Shown here one piece after another: positions 49,086 to 59,674 of a stretch of DNA of 64,000 bases. Below the pieces are notes generated by a model. It was not told the DNA's origin and did no database searches. It saw only the letters and a program-made list of their open reading frames with translations. Origin of the DNA: Bartonella sp. M0283 (GTDB taxonomy: Bacteria > Pseudomonadota > Alphaproteobacteria > Rhizobiales > Rhizobiaceae). The stretch lies in assembly GCF_016100455.1 (NCBI RefSeq), contig NZ_JACFSK010000001.1, positions 1,860,001 through 1,924,000 on the forward strand. The letters are read 5' to 3'. The position numbers and the translations under genes were made by a program. Numbering within the stretch: the stretch's first letter is position 1; each line of letters opens with the position of its first letter.

Positions 49086-49676
49086 CTAGTGCTTACCATC
49101 GCGGTAGGCGACAAGTTTTTGCACCGTTTTTATGAATCCCTGTGCAAGCTTCAAATTCAATAATGCAGCATGTACCACAGGATTATCACCAAAAGCCACA
49201 CCCATTTCATCACTGTTGAATAAAGTTACAACCGGAATGTCTGGCTTATCCGGTCGTTTGACCGAGTAGATTGCCTGTTCGATCTTGCGTTTACCATCAA
49301 AAGCGGCTTCTTTCGAGTGTAAAACAAGACATGCTTTACCTGAACGTATTGCCTGTTCAACTTTGGTTGCACCGGTGACAATAGCACCCGCCTTTCGAGC
49401 CAGAGCAAGACGACCGAGTGCCGCTTTGACCAAAAGTTTGTCCACAAGTTCGACAAGCCCCTGATCCACAATAATATCAGTCTTCAGGCTATGTGTAAAA
49501 GCCTTGCGTTTTATTGCTTCTTCAAGAACAGATTTCGAGGCGGAAATCCAGGCTCCCCGCCCCGGCAAATCGGCTTTGATATCAGGCACAAGATGACCGT
49601 CAGGTCCGGCAACAAAGCGGATAAGCTCGTGAGCATCGCCACTCTTTCTTGTCAGGATACATGTACGGTCATTCAT
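49086..49676 (-). CDS. YlxR/DUF448 RNA-binding protein with L7Ae-like domain
   Basis: Small protein always found between nusA and infB. The N-terminal half has the YlxR motifs RTCILTRKSG and LPGRGAWIS. The C-terminal half (LGRLALARKAGAIVTGATKV) resembles an L7Ae-type RNA-binding domain, the two-domain form typical of Alphaproteobacteria. ATG 49676 (196 residues) is taken rather than the TTG one codon before. Seventeen bases after nusA. A precise role in translation or RNA processing is not established. Confidence 0.9.
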   Translation of the reverse strand: MNDRTCILTRKSGDAHELIRFVAGPDGHLVPDIKADLPGRGAWISASKSVLEEAIKRKAFTHSLKTDIIVDQGLVELVDKLLVKAALGRLALARKAGAIVTGATKVEQAIRSGKACLVLHSKEAAFDGKRKIEQAIYSVKRPDKPDIPVVTLFNSDEMGVAFGDNPVVHAALLNLKLAQGFIKTVQKLVAYRDGKH

Positions 49677-49693
49677 CAATCAGCCCATCTTTC

Positions 49694-51337
49694 CTATTCA
49701 GCCGGCGTTTCTGTTTCAGCAGTTTTATCGGCATCTGCCGGTGTTACTGCCTGTTCTTCTGTCTGTTCCTGATCTTGGTGATGAAGATCTTCTTCTGTCA
49801 TCCAGCCGGCTTTCAGGCGGGCAGCAACAACCATAGCCTCGGCATCAGCGCGGCTGATATCAAATGGTGTCAGAACACCGGCAAAATTCTGCGTTTCGCC
49901 ATCCTTGCGTTCCCGCCAGCCGGCAAGATCATCAACCGCATAACCGGCGAAGTCTTCAATCGTCTTGACGCCATCCTCACCGACGGCAACCATCATCGCG
50001 GTTGTCATCCCCGGCAATTCACGCAACTCATCGGAAACACCAAGTTTTTTACGTTTCTTGTCGAGTTCGGCTTCCTGCTTGTCAATATAATCTTTTGCAC
50101 GCTGCTGGATTTCGGAAGCGGTTTCTTCATCAAAGCCTTCAATCGAACTGATTTCATCGGGATCAACATAGGCAATTTCTTCAATGGAAGCAAAACCTTC
50201 GGAAGCGAGAACCTGTGCAACCATCTCGTCAACATCCAGAGCTTCCATGAACAATTTGCTGCGTTTTGCAAATTCTTTCTGCCGGTTTTCGGATTCTTCC
50301 TGTTCTGTAAGAATGTCGATATCCCAGCCTGTCAGCTGCGAAGCAAGCCGGACATTTTGACCACGCCGTCCGATTGCAAGGCTAAGCTGGTCATCAGGCA
50401 CAACAACCTCGATACGTTCTGCATCTTCATCAAGAACCACTTTGGCCACTTCTGCCGGCTGCAAAGCATTGACAATAAATGTTGCCGCATCGGGAGACCA
50501 CGGAATAATATCGATCTTTTCACCCTGAAGCTCGTTGACAACAGCCTGAACACGACTACCACGCATACCAACGCATGCGCCAACCGGATCAATAGAGCCA
50601 TCACGCGAGACGACAGCGATTTTTGCACGTGAACCGGGATCACGGGCTACCGACTTTATCTCGATAATGCCGTCATAAATTTCCGGAACTTCCATAGTGA
50701 AAAGTTTGGCCATAAATTGCGGATGGGTACGTGATAGGAAAATTTGCGGGCCACGTTGTTCGCGCCGGACATCATAAACATAAGCGCGAATGCGATCGCC
50801 ATAGCGGAACGACTCGCGCGGAATGAGTTCATCACGACGGACAATTGCTTCGCCACGTCCAAGATCGACAATGACATTGCCATATTCTACACGTTTGACA
50901 GTGCCGGAAACAATTTCACCGACTTTGTCCTTATATTCCTCATATTGGTGATCGCGCTCGGCCTCGCGCACTTTCTGTACAATAACCTGCTTGGCAGACT
51001 GGGCAGCAATGCGCCCGAATTCCATTGGCGGCAGCGGATCCGACAAGAAATCACCAATCTCTGCATCGGGTTTCCGCTTTTTTGCATCTTCCAGAGAAAT
51101 CTGTGTTGCATAATCGTCAACCGTGTCGACAACTTCCAGCAAACGCTGCAACTTGATTTCGCCGGTTTTGGAATTGATATCGGCACGGATATTGGTTTCC
51201 TGACCATAGCGTGACCGGGCAGCTTTCTGGATAGCATCAGCCATCGCAGAAATGACAATTTCACGGTCAATCGACTTTTCGCGGGCTACGGCATCTGCAA
51301 TTTGCAGAAGTTCAAGCCTATTAGCGCTTATAGCCAT
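49694..51337 (-). CDS. nusA: Transcription termination/antitermination factor NusA
   Basis: Binds RNA polymerase and controls pausing, termination and antitermination. The 547 residues comprise the N-terminal polymerase-binding domain (about 1-125), S1 (about 135-200), two KH domains (to about 345), and C-terminal acidic repeats with helix-hairpin-helix segments (about 355-500). The final 30 residues are Gln/Glu/Ala-rich. ATG 51337 has an excellent AAGGAGAG site. It follows rimP by 42 bases. Confidence 0.97.
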   Translation of the reverse strand: MAISANRLELLQIADAVAREKSIDREIVISAMADAIQKAARSRYGQETNIRADINSKTGEIKLQRLLEVVDTVDDYATQISLEDAKKRKPDAEIGDFLSDPLPPMEFGRIAAQSAKQVIVQKVREAERDHQYEEYKDKVGEIVSGTVKRVEYGNVIVDLGRGEAIVRRDELIPRESFRYGDRIRAYVYDVRREQRGPQIFLSRTHPQFMAKLFTMEVPEIYDGIIEIKSVARDPGSRAKIAVVSRDGSIDPVGACVGMRGSRVQAVVNELQGEKIDIIPWSPDAATFIVNALQPAEVAKVVLDEDAERIEVVVPDDQLSLAIGRRGQNVRLASQLTGWDIDILTEQEESENRQKEFAKRSKLFMEALDVDEMVAQVLASEGFASIEEIAYVDPDEISSIEGFDEETASEIQQRAKDYIDKQEAELDKKRKKLGVSDELRELPGMTTAMMVAVGEDGVKTIEDFAGYAVDDLAGWRERKDGETQNFAGVLTPFDISRADAEAMVVAARLKAGWMTEEDLHHQDQEQTEEQAVTPADADKTAETETPAE

Positions 51338-51379
51338 CGATTCTCTCCTTTTTTGTGCCGCTTCACGGCATCGACTAAA

Positions 51380-52072
51380 TTATTTCTTTTCCGGCTTGGA
51401 CTTTTTTCGACTGTCCCCGCCCTTCAAATTCTTTTGTGCCTTGCCCGAATTATCCGCTTTTTCAGAATTGTTATCGGGCCCGAGGTCATCATCCGGAATA
51501 AGCTGCTGACGCAACGCCTTGTCTTTTGCCAGTGCATCACGGATCAGATCGTCGGTCAAAACCAGATGCGCATCGGCAATATCCGCAAACGGAAGTTGCA
51601 CAGCCAGAGCTTCGCCATAGGCTGCCTTATCGGTATTGAGAACAAATCCATCGCCATTAACATCGCTAATTGTCCCGCGAAATTTCTTTCGCCCATCAAT
51701 CATTATTGATGTTTCTATTTTGGCTATATGACCTTGCCAACGCGAAAAATCGGATTTTCTGACCAAAGGACGGTCAATTCCGGGCGAAGAAATCTCAAGA
51801 TGATATTTCCGCTCGATGATGTCTTCCACATCAAGAATAGGTGAGACAATGCTGCTCACCTCCTCACAATCCTTGATGGTCATGGTACCATCACCCCGCT
51901 CGGCCATGATTTGCAAAGTAAGGCCGTTGAGACTCGACAACCGCACTCTGACAATCCGGTAGCCAAGAGGTTTTAGCACTGGTGCAACAATTGCAACCAC
52001 TCGTGCCTCAACGCCTTTTTCTTCAAAAAGGCGCGGTTCATCCAAATCAACTGCCTGTCCGCTCTCGCTCAT
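51380..52072 (-). CDS. rimP: Ribosome maturation factor RimP
   Basis: Needed for 30S assembly. The 230 residues include the conserved segments [14 protein letters not shown] near 96 and [15 protein letters not shown] near 130. The last 40 residues are a Lys/Asp/Asn-rich tail extending beyond the roughly 150-residue core. ATG 52072 follows AGGTAGGT. First gene of rimP-nusA-ylxR-infB. Confidence 0.94.
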   Translation of the reverse strand: MSESGQAVDLDEPRLFEEKGVEARVVAIVAPVLKPLGYRIVRVRLSSLNGLTLQIMAERGDGTMTIKDCEEVSSIVSPILDVEDIIERKYHLEISSPGIDRPLVRKSDFSRWQGHIAKIETSIMIDGRKKFRGTISDVNGDGFVLNTDKAAYGEALAVQLPFADIADAHLVLTDDLIRDALAKDKALRQQLIPDDDLGPDNNSEKADNSGKAQKNLKGGDSRKKSKPEKK

Positions 52073-52267
52073 ACCTACCTATTCCAAATATCAAACAGAT
52101 CATTCCGGTAATAAAAAAGAGCGGGCTCGGAAAACCCACTCTTCATCAAATGATCAAGAATTTTCTACACTATACACTCGGTAATTGTTTTTTTCAAGCA
52201 CAACATTACTGCATGTCAAAACAATTCCGGAAAAAACTTGTCCGATAACAATCTTCTAAAGTAGCCG

Positions 52268-52987
52268 CTATTTTCTGACGAATGTGAGATAAGCGGGCGT
52301 GCGCCCTTCCCGCAATGCTTTTTCTTCATAGCGCGTTCCCGGCCAAGCTTCAAAAGGCAATTTCCAATCTGTGGGCTCATTGGCTGTCCAATAAAAATCC
52401 GGATGATGCGCACAGTAAAAAAGCGTCCAGTTCACATAAGTATCAATATCGGAAGCAAACCGAAACTTGGCCCCGGATTTCAGAACACGCGCAAAGCGAT
52501 CAAGATTTTTCATATTCACAAAGCGGCGCTTCCAATGTTTCTTCTTCGGCCACGGATCAGGATAGAAAAGATCTATTCCCGTAATTGATGATTCCGGCAA
52601 CCAGTCAAGCAACTGTGTGGCATCATCATCATAAAGCCGGATGTGTTGCAGCCTCTGCTCATGCCCTTCCACGGCTGCAAGCATCTTGGCCATTCCATTG
52701 ATGAATGGCTCGACGCCGATAAAGCCTGTTTGTGGAAACCTGTCCATTTCATGAACAAGATGTTCTCCACCCCCAAAACCGATTTCAATGCGTATATTGT
52801 CGCAATCGTTTTTTGAGTTACCGGAATTATTGAATAAATCGGCAAGTCGTTCCGGCGCAGGCTTATTCAAATCCACTTTAAGAAGAGGAAGTAAAGTTTC
52901 TTCGCGCCTGGTCTGGCCCGCACGCAATGTCTTGCCACGACGACGCCCGAAAAAAGCTTCACTTGCCCTTTCTTTATGTTCACTCAT
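52268..52987 (-). CDS. trmB: tRNA (guanine-N7-)-methyltransferase
   Basis: Forms m7G46 in tRNA variable loops using SAM. ATG 52987 (239 residues) overlaps the metK TAA by one base (TAATG) and follows AAGGCG; the GTG 17 codons earlier lies inside metK and is rejected. SAM-binding [13 protein letters not shown] is near 75 and [18 protein letters not shown] near 147. Coupling to metK joins SAM supply with a SAM user. Confidence 0.95.
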   Translation of the reverse strand: MSEHKERASEAFFGRRRGKTLRAGQTRREETLLPLLKVDLNKPAPERLADLFNNSGNSKNDCDNIRIEIGFGGGEHLVHEMDRFPQTGFIGVEPFINGMAKMLAAVEGHEQRLQHIRLYDDDATQLLDWLPESSITGIDLFYPDPWPKKKHWKRRFVNMKNLDRFARVLKSGAKFRFASDIDTYVNWTLFYCAHHPDFYWTANEPTDWKLPFEAWPGTRYEEKALREGRTPAYLTFVRK

Positions 52988-54252
52988 TACGCCTTGATCG
53001 CGTCTTTCAGCGCTTTGACAAGATTTGTCCGTTCCCACGAGAAAGAACCATCGCGTCCGGGTTTGCGACCAAAATGTCCATAAGCTGATGTTTTTGCGTA
53101 AATTGCCTTGTTAAGCTCGAGATGTTTACGAATTCCCGAAGGCGACAAATCCATAAGTTGGCGAATAGCTGCCTCGACAGCACTTTCATCAACCTTACCT
53201 GTGCCGTGCAAATTGACATAGATCGAAAGAGGTTGAGCGACACCGATTGCATATGAAAGCTGGATTGTGCAGCGATCGGCAAGTCCTGCAGCAACAACAT
53301 TTTTGGCAAGATAGCGCGCTGCATAAGCGGCGGAACGGTCTACTTTTGTGGTATCTTTACCGGAAAATGCACCACCGCCATGAGGAGCGGCGCCACCATA
53401 AGTATCGACAATAATTTTACGGCCTGTAAGGCCGGCGTCTCCGTCCGGGCCACCAATAACGAATTTTCCGGTCGGATTGATATACCAATTACAATTATCG
53501 GCAATTTTAATATCGCTCAATGCCTGGCGGATGTAAGGCTCGACAACCGAGCGAACCTTCTTTGAATCCCATGTCGGATCAGTGTGCTGGGTGGAAAGAA
53601 CAATAGAAACCACCTCGACCGGTTTGTCGTTTTCATAACGCACAGTCACCTGACTTTTAGCATCCGGTCCGAGCTTGCTTGCTTCGCCTTCATCAAGATG
53701 GCGTGCAATCGAAAGCGTCTCGAGAATTTTATGGGCATAATAGATTGGTGCAGGCATCAAATCCGGTGTTTCGCGGCAGGCATAACCGAACATGATACCC
53801 TGATCTCCAGCACCTTCCTCACCTTGGCGATCGGAAGCATTATCGACACCTTGAGCGATATCGGCAGATTGGGAATGTAATAAAACATCGATCTTCACTG
53901 TCTTCCAGTGGAAACCTTCCTGTTCATAACCGATGGCACGGATTGCACGACGGGCAGCCGAACGGAAACGTGACGGATTGATAACCGGATTTCCTTTTTT
54001 GTCATGAACAAGTTTGCCATTTTTATCTTTTTTCAAAAGTGTATCGGGCACACGAACTTCACCGGCAATAACAACGCGATTGGTCGTAGCCAAAGTTTCA
54101 CAAGCAACCCGGACGGACCATGGGTCAACACCCGTTTTGGCTGCTTCTTTATAGATCATATCAACAATTTCATCTGAAATGCGGTCACAAACTTTGTCGG
54201 GATGACCTTCCGATACCGATTCGCTGGTAAAAAGATAATTCTGATGAGACAC
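52987..54252 (-). CDS. metK: S-adenosylmethionine synthetase
   Basis: Makes SAM from methionine and ATP. I place the start at GTG 54252 (421 residues): AGGGG precedes it by six bases and the protein then begins [21 protein letters not shown], as in relatives. The TTG 27 codons upstream would translate through leader hairpins. Motifs [25 protein letters not shown] and [16 protein letters not shown] cover the ATP, metal and substrate loops. Preceded by a leader with two alternative hairpins; translationally coupled to trmB. Confidence 0.95.
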   Translation of the reverse strand: MSHQNYLFTSESVSEGHPDKVCDRISDEIVDMIYKEAAKTGVDPWSVRVACETLATTNRVVIAGEVRVPDTLLKKDKNGKLVHDKKGNPVINPSRFRSAARRAIRAIGYEQEGFHWKTVKIDVLLHSQSADIAQGVDNASDRQGEEGAGDQGIMFGYACRETPDLMPAPIYYAHKILETLSIARHLDEGEASKLGPDAKSQVTVRYENDKPVEVVSIVLSTQHTDPTWDSKKVRSVVEPYIRQALSDIKIADNCNWYINPTGKFVIGGPDGDAGLTGRKIIVDTYGGAAPHGGGAFSGKDTTKVDRSAAYAARYLAKNVVAAGLADRCTIQLSYAIGVAQPLSIYVNLHGTGKVDESAVEAAIRQLMDLSPSGIRKHLELNKAIYAKTSAYGHFGRKPGRDGSFSWERTNLVKALKDAIKA

Positions 54253-54257
54253 GGGAA

Positions 54258-54309
54258 ACCCCTCTAGAAAGACGACGTTTACTTTCTTGCCGGACTCTCC
54301 GGAAAGAAA
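54258..54309 (-). promoter_or_regulatory. metK leader with two mutually exclusive hairpins
   Basis: On the minus strand, hairpin A pairs the arms at 54304-54309 and 54283-54288, with inner CCGGA/TCCGG (54298-54302, 54290-54294). Hairpin B pairs CTTTCT (54266-54271 read on minus) with AGAAAG (54282-54287). Both need the shared 54283-54287, so only one can form. The AGGGG site at 54259-54263 starts three bases beyond hairpin B. This is switch-like geometry, but no known riboswitch class is recognised. Confidence 0.45.
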
Positions 54310-54540
54310 AACGACAGTTGCTTTATTTGCCAAGCTTGTTGAATTGCGTCAATGCCGTTTTGGTCCGGAGCACGAAATAAATGTGATAAACGCACTTAAC
54401 ACACAATATCCTGTCATCTTTCAGTGTCTTATCAAGCTTTTATCCATCACTAAAGGACAACAAAGCAGCAAGCAAAATCAATAATAAAAATTAAAAAATA
54501 AAAACGATTCTGCGTGTCCTAAATCAATTTTAAAAATCAC
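54310..54540. other. metK upstream region
   Basis: Noncoding. The metK promoter should be here; the far end (about 54475-54540) is AT-rich. No terminator with a clear stem and T run follows the regulator gene. Confidence 0.45.
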
Positions 54541-54954
54541 TTAAAGCTGATTAAGAGTTTCGTCTTCGGATAAGGCCTTTGCCAAATCGATAATCTTACG
54601 ACGAACTTTCGGATCTTTTATATTGGTAAACGCACGAAGAAGTTGAATGCCTTCGTTACTTGAACAAAAGTCCATAAAATTATTGTCTTCCTCGCGAAAC
54701 CCTTCCGCTGAACGAGTTCCCGGTGCCTCTTCAAAAAAATAGGATACCGGCACGTCCAGAATTTCGGAAATAGCCTGAAGACGGCTTGCACCAACGCGGT
54801 TGGTACCTTTTTCATATTTCTGTATTTGCTGGAACGTAATACCCAATTGCTCACCCAGTTTTTCCTGACTGAGCCCAAGCATATTGCGCCGCAATCTTAT
54901 ACGGCTACCCACATAGACGTCTGTTGGGGCGGGTGTTTTTTTGAGTGCGGCCAT
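54541..54954 (-). CDS. XRE-family helix-turn-helix regulator (PraR/PhrR-like)
   Basis: DNA-binding regulator of 137 residues. The helix-turn-helix covers about 15-70 (RIRLRRNMLGLSQEKLGEQL ... ITFQQIQKYEKGTNRV); the C-terminal half holds SYFFEEAP and a short helical region. The sequence and its place between lnt and metK resemble the PraR/PhrR regulators of rhizobia, which control surface, biofilm and stress genes. Identity with that group is moderately supported; targets here are unknown. Confidence 0.8.
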   Translation of the reverse strand: MAALKKTPAPTDVYVGSRIRLRRNMLGLSQEKLGEQLGITFQQIQKYEKGTNRVGASRLQAISEILDVPVSYFFEEAPGTRSAEGFREEDNNFMDFCSSNEGIQLLRAFTNIKDPKVRRKIIDLAKALSEDETLNQL

Positions 54955-55070
54955 AATTCAACTTTCTCGCGTCAATATTGATCCATCTTCATAAATTCAA
55001 ATCGATTTATATGATTATTGTTCATGGGTTTTAATATCGGTCCCCCGCTGGACCACAATTTTTCCTCATA

Positions 55071-56693
55071 TCATCTCATTGGTTCCGACTTGTCAATCGA
55101 ACGACCGTTTTTTGCATAACGGAACATTATACTGAATATCAGTATAACAAAAAACGCTATAAAAGCGTGAAAAAAATTTGGACCTTTGTTCCATATCGGA
55201 ACAATCGCAGCAGGGATTGGAGCATCAATCACACCGACTAAATTCTGGCCCAATGATCTGACGATTCGCCCATAAGGATCAACGACTGCCGATACACCGT
55301 TATTAGCTGCACGAATGAGAGGAATGCCCATTTCAACAGCGCGTAAACGTGCTTGATCGAAATGTTGATAAGGACCGGGCGTAACGCCAAACCATGCATC
55401 ATTGGTAAGATTCAAAATTGCTTGCGGTTTATCGCCTTCATATCCCATACCGTTCGGGAATATGACCTCGTAACAGATCATCGGCAGATAAACAAATCCA
55501 TCTGGTAGTGTCACAGTTTTCCGTATCGGGCTATTGCTATAGCCGCCTGCCATTACCGCCAAAGCGTGGAGACCTATTCGGTCGAATATTTGTTGGAAAG
55601 GCAAATATTCACCGAATGGAACGAGATGCACCTTGTCCGAGGACGCAAGAACATCACCATTACTATCAATAACAGATATAGTATTAAAATATTTATTATT
55701 TTCATCATTCGGCCGGCCACTGCTGCGTACCGCCCCGACAATTGCCCATTGATCCGGCCGAAGCAGTGATGCAATGCGCATTTTTGCTTCCGGAACATAA
55801 TTGAGAATATAGGGCACTGCAGTTTCCGGCCACACAATATAGGCGGGTTCATGGGCACCATCTGTCAACGGTTTTTTGCTCAGTTGCATATGGGCATCAA
55901 ACATCGCATAGCGCACTTCGTTATCAAGTTTTTCGTCCTGTTTGATGGACGGTTGTACCAACCTTACCCATCGGTCGGCCCTGTCATAACTTTCTATAGG
56001 AGGCGCGTTATAGAGGCGGAAAATACCAAATCCGGTGTGAGTGCAAAAAAGAACAAGGCCTATGCCAAGTGCAAGCCATTGCCCGCTTTTATCAATCAGA
56101 GTGGCTGGCAGCGAATAAAGGAGCACAGCAAGAGTGTTCATTGCATATAAACCCACCACTGCATCGGACTGCATAAAAAGTGGTGTCGGCATTATCGTGT
56201 AACCGATTGCGTTCCATGGAAAACCGGTAAACATAATGGAGCGCAAAAGCTCTGCCACTCCCAGAGCAAGTGCCAAAACAAATATACGTGACAGTCCTTC
56301 ACGCCAAAAGACAATAGCAACGCCGCCAGCAAATCCCCAATAAAGTGCAAGATAAAATGGTAGCCCGAATATTGCTAACGGGATAGCCCAGCCGAAGCTT
56401 ACGGGGTCAATGAGCATAGCGCTCGAAAGCCACCAAAGACCAAAAACAAAATAACCGAAGGCAAAGCTGAAGGAGGTAAAAAAGGCAAGCTTGAAACGTT
56501 GCTTCCGACACGTCTTACAAGCGACATTATCAAGCAATAAGACAAGGACCGGAAAAGTAAAAAAAGCCAGAGGAAAGAGATAAAACGGCGCTAATGCAAA
56601 AGCGGTAATTCCACCACACACAAAGCTCAGGAGCTGTCGTTTCGGCCCTCGTAATGTCTTCATATAAGAGGTGGCTGTTGCCAAAATACGCAT
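55071..56693 (-). CDS. lnt: Apolipoprotein N-acyltransferase
   Basis: Adds the third acyl chain to lipoproteins at the inner membrane. The N-terminal region has about seven membrane segments (25-215), then comes a periplasmic nitrilase domain with the triad Glu in WPETAVPY, Lys in DKVHLVPFGEYLPF and Cys in PMICYEVIFP, and a last membrane segment near 505-525. 540 residues, family-typical. ATG 56693. Confidence 0.95.
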   Translation of the reverse strand: MRILATATSYMKTLRGPKRQLLSFVCGGITAFALAPFYLFPLAFFTFPVLVLLLDNVACKTCRKQRFKLAFFTSFSFAFGYFVFGLWWLSSAMLIDPVSFGWAIPLAIFGLPFYLALYWGFAGGVAIVFWREGLSRIFVLALALGVAELLRSIMFTGFPWNAIGYTIMPTPLFMQSDAVVGLYAMNTLAVLLYSLPATLIDKSGQWLALGIGLVLFCTHTGFGIFRLYNAPPIESYDRADRWVRLVQPSIKQDEKLDNEVRYAMFDAHMQLSKKPLTDGAHEPAYIVWPETAVPYILNYVPEAKMRIASLLRPDQWAIVGAVRSSGRPNDENNKYFNTISVIDSNGDVLASSDKVHLVPFGEYLPFQQIFDRIGLHALAVMAGGYSNSPIRKTVTLPDGFVYLPMICYEVIFPNGMGYEGDKPQAILNLTNDAWFGVTPGPYQHFDQARLRAVEMGIPLIRAANNGVSAVVDPYGRIVRSLGQNLVGVIDAPIPAAIVPIWNKGPNFFHAFIAFFVILIFSIMFRYAKNGRSIDKSEPMR

Positions 56694-56825
56694 TCCTGCT
56701 CCCCTCGTATCTTTCCATCCCTAAAATTTCGACACAAGATAAACAAACCACTTCGAAGTGCTTATTCGTAAACGTCTATTGAATCTTAGCCACTTCCAGA
56801 AAAGAAGATTGAAAACAATAGTTGC

Positions 56826-57833
56826 TTAATCGGATGGAACAGCCGCACCCTCCTGTTTCGGGTGATTTTGTAACGGTTGAATCCTGATCCGTTTAATGCG
56901 TCGTTTATCGGCCTCCAAAATGCGGAACTGGTAACCGGGAACGGCTTCTATAACTTCACCTTTTGCCGGTATCCGGTCTAAAGTCGAAACAATCAAACCG
57001 CCAATTGTATCAACGTCGTCTCCATGTTCACCAATTTTGAACCCTGGTCCCAAAGCTTTTCCGACCTCGTCGAGATCGGCGCTTGCATCCACAAGCCATC
57101 TATTTTCTGCTTCTTTGATAATGGACATGTCGACATCGTCGTGTTCATCTTCGATATCGCCCACAACCAGCTCGACAATATCTTCCATAGAAGCGAGCCC
57201 GTCCGTTCCTCCATATTCATCAATAATCAACGCCATTTGTGTTCGCGTTGCCTGCATACGCGTCAACAATTGTCCGGCCAACATTGATCCCGGAACAAAA
57301 AGAACACTGCGTATTAGTTCAAGATTACCGACAGCCTGTGAAAGATCAATTTTGGAAAAATCGAGAACGCCTTCTTTTTCCCCGCTTTGCGCTTTCCTTG
57401 TGATGTAATTCAAGACATCACGGATATGCAACATCCCGCGCGGATCATCGAGGCTTTCCGAATAGACCGGCATACGCGAATGGCCCGATTTTTCAAATTC
57501 TATCAATGCCTCGGCCAAAGTTGTCGAAATATCAAGCGCTTCGATTTCGGAACGCGGAATCATAACATCCTCGACGCGCGTTTCCCGAAGACGCAAAATG
57601 TTATTGAGCATAAGACGCTCTTCAGGCGAAAAAAGAGCGTTCGTTTCACCTTCTCCGTCAGAAAGGGCATCTGTCAGATCTTCACGCAAAGTTGAATTAT
57701 TACGAGAGCGCAAAAAAGAAAAGAGATTGGCAAATAAAGACTTCTTTTCTCCTGATTGCGATCGTGAAGAATTTTGCCCTGTTGATGACCTACCGGACTC
57801 TTCGTCGATTGAACTATCTGTTTTTTCCGTCAT
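56826..57833 (-). CDS. CorC/TlyC-like CBS-domain protein
   Basis: Soluble CBS-pair protein with a C-terminal CorC_HlyC domain (335 residues). It lacks the N-terminal CNNM/DUF21 membrane domain, matching the short form adjacent to lnt and ybeY in many Proteobacteria. Motifs are RVEDVMIPRSEIEAL near 86, SGHSRMPVYSESLDDPRG near 116 and IIDEYGGTDGLASMEDI near 205. The family is linked to Mg/Co efflux and named hemolysin by history; the true role is uncertain. Confidence 0.88.
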   Translation of the reverse strand: MTEKTDSSIDEESGRSSTGQNSSRSQSGEKKSLFANLFSFLRSRNNSTLREDLTDALSDGEGETNALFSPEERLMLNNILRLRETRVEDVMIPRSEIEALDISTTLAEALIEFEKSGHSRMPVYSESLDDPRGMLHIRDVLNYITRKAQSGEKEGVLDFSKIDLSQAVGNLELIRSVLFVPGSMLAGQLLTRMQATRTQMALIIDEYGGTDGLASMEDIVELVVGDIEDEHDDVDMSIIKEAENRWLVDASADLDEVGKALGPGFKIGEHGDDVDTIGGLIVSTLDRIPAKGEVIEAVPGYQFRILEADKRRIKRIRIQPLQNHPKQEGAAVPSD

Positions 57834-57952
57834 GGCTTTTTAAAATTACAATATGCAAAGTAAATTGTTTCAGTTTTCTTGTTATTAAGCTAAGACATAT
57901 ATTTTTCTAATATATGTATAGACGAATAATAGCAACACTCATCTTTATTTAA

Positions 57953-58423
57953 TCATAGATAAGGGTCAGAAATACCAAGAGAGGCTAAAATTTTTCTCTC
58001 CAAGGCTTCCATCTGCTCTGCCTCGTCGTCATTTTGGTGATCATATCCCATCAAATGAAGGAGACCGTGAACAACAAGGTGACTCAGATGATCATCAAAG
58101 CTCTTATCTTCCTCCGCAGCTTCACGCTCGACCGTTTCACGCGCAATGACAATATCGCCCAAAATCTCTCCGGGCTCTTGGCCCGGTTGAAGAGCAAAAG
58201 CTGGAAATGACAAAACATTGGTGGGCTTGTCAATGTGGCGCCATTTCGCGTTTATCTCGCGGATATCGGCATCATTGGTAAAAACAAGGCTCAATTCGCT
58301 ATCAATATTGTCGAAGCCGAGCTCCAGCAATGTTGCTTGCAACACACCGTCAACGAGCTGTCTTAAAGTCTCCTCGTTTTGCCAGCCGTCAGCATTGATT
58401 GCCATGTCATAATGCACTGTCAT
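57953..58423 (-). CDS. ybeY: Endoribonuclease YbeY
   Basis: Metal-dependent RNase needed for 16S rRNA 3' maturation and ribosome quality control. The 156 residues contain the zinc motif HGLLHLMGYDH with His119, His123 and His129. Its ATG overlaps the phoH stop by four bases. Confidence 0.95.
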   Translation of the reverse strand: MTVHYDMAINADGWQNEETLRQLVDGVLQATLLELGFDNIDSELSLVFTNDADIREINAKWRHIDKPTNVLSFPAFALQPGQEPGEILGDIVIARETVEREAAEEDKSFDDHLSHLVVHGLLHLMGYDHQNDDEAEQMEALERKILASLGISDPYL

Positions 58424-59556
58424 TTTGATAAGTTCTTTGCTTTATTATTATCTTGAGCACGATTTTTCGCGTTCAAACGGGCGTCTTGATCATAGGCAGT
58501 AACAATAGCTGTTACCAATGGATGTCGCACAACATCCGCCTCGGTAAAACGCACTGTCACAATATCATCAATACTGCCAAGAATGCGCATCGCTTCGGTA
58601 AGCCCCGATTTTTGTCCGAAGGGCAAATCGATCTGGCTAGGGTCGCCTGTCACGATCATACGTGACCCTTCCCCAAGACGGGTCAAAAACATTTTCATCT
58701 GCATTGAGGTTGTATTTTGTGCCTCGTCCAGAATAACGGCAGAGTGGGCAAGTGTACGACCACGCATAAAAGCAAGCGGAGCGATCTCGATAATATCTGC
58801 CGCCATGGCACGTTCGATTTTTTCGGCTGGCATCATGTCATAAAGTGCATCATAAAGAGGACGCAGGTAAGGATCGACTTTTTCCTTCATATCACCGGGC
58901 AAAAAGCCCAATCTCTCGCCGGCTTCAACGGCAGGACGCGACAAGATGATACGTTCTACAAGCCCACGCTCGAGCAACATTGCCGCGTGTGCTACCGCAA
59001 GATAGGTTTTTCCCGTACCCGCCGGGCCAACACCGAAAACAAGTTCGGCACGTTGTAAAGCCCGCATATAGGCATCCTGCATTGGTGTGCGTGCATAAAT
59101 TGTTTTTTTGCGCGTTGATATATGGGCCGGTGTCACTTTCCGGGAACTATTTTCAGACTTTTCCTGATCGGCTTTTTCATTCACAGAAGAAGCAATTGCT
59201 ATTGCACCATCCACGTCTGACAAACCCGGCTGCAATCCGGTTTTTGCAAGTTCATAAAGCTGATCAAGAGACCGGCGGGCAATTTCGATATCCTGCCTGT
59301 CTCCCCGGATTGACACTTCATTTCCCTGTGCACGGATATCAAGGCCCAGTTTTTGTTCGATGCGGGCGAGGTTTTCATCAAATTGGCCAAAAACGATATT
59401 TGCCTGCTGGTTATCCTCGAAAACCAGGACAATATGATCTGTATCGGATGCACCTTTTTTAACAGAAGCATCGTCGACACTACTTTTATCAGGCTCTTTC
59501 ATTCGCCCGTTTTTAACTGTCTTGACCGTTTTTTTTGTTTCGGTTGAATTCTTCAA
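58420..59556 (-). CDS. PhoH-like ATPase
   Basis: P-loop ATPase of the PhoH/YbeZ family that works with YbeY in RNA processing. The 378 residues have a KH-like N-terminal region (about 40-105) and an ATPase domain with Walker A GPAGTGKT at 177-184 and VILDEAQNTT near 273. The start is TTG 59556, supported by AGGAG six bases upstream; the next ATG (59502) has no site. Coupled to ybeY. Confidence 0.93.
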   Translation of the reverse strand: MKNSTETKKTVKTVKNGRMKEPDKSSVDDASVKKGASDTDHIVLVFEDNQQANIVFGQFDENLARIEQKLGLDIRAQGNEVSIRGDRQDIEIARRSLDQLYELAKTGLQPGLSDVDGAIAIASSVNEKADQEKSENSSRKVTPAHISTRKKTIYARTPMQDAYMRALQRAELVFGVGPAGTGKTYLAVAHAAMLLERGLVERIILSRPAVEAGERLGFLPGDMKEKVDPYLRPLYDALYDMMPAEKIERAMAADIIEIAPLAFMRGRTLAHSAVILDEAQNTTSMQMKMFLTRLGEGSRMIVTGDPSQIDLPFGQKSGLTEAMRILGSIDDIVTVRFTEADVVRHPLVTAIVTAYDQDARLNAKNRAQDNNKAKNLSK

Positions 59557-59674
59557 CCTTGTCTCCTGAAAAAATATATCTGAGGAAGAATATATGAAAT
59601 TATATGCAAAAAGAAACCTGCTTTATTCACGTTACTTAAACCGCTATGAAATTCGATCGAACATTAAAAAATAT

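Noticed and set aside
49649..50632. 327-codon plus-strand frame opposite nusA
   Set aside because: Antisense shadow of nusA with Cys/Phe/His-rich nonsense composition.
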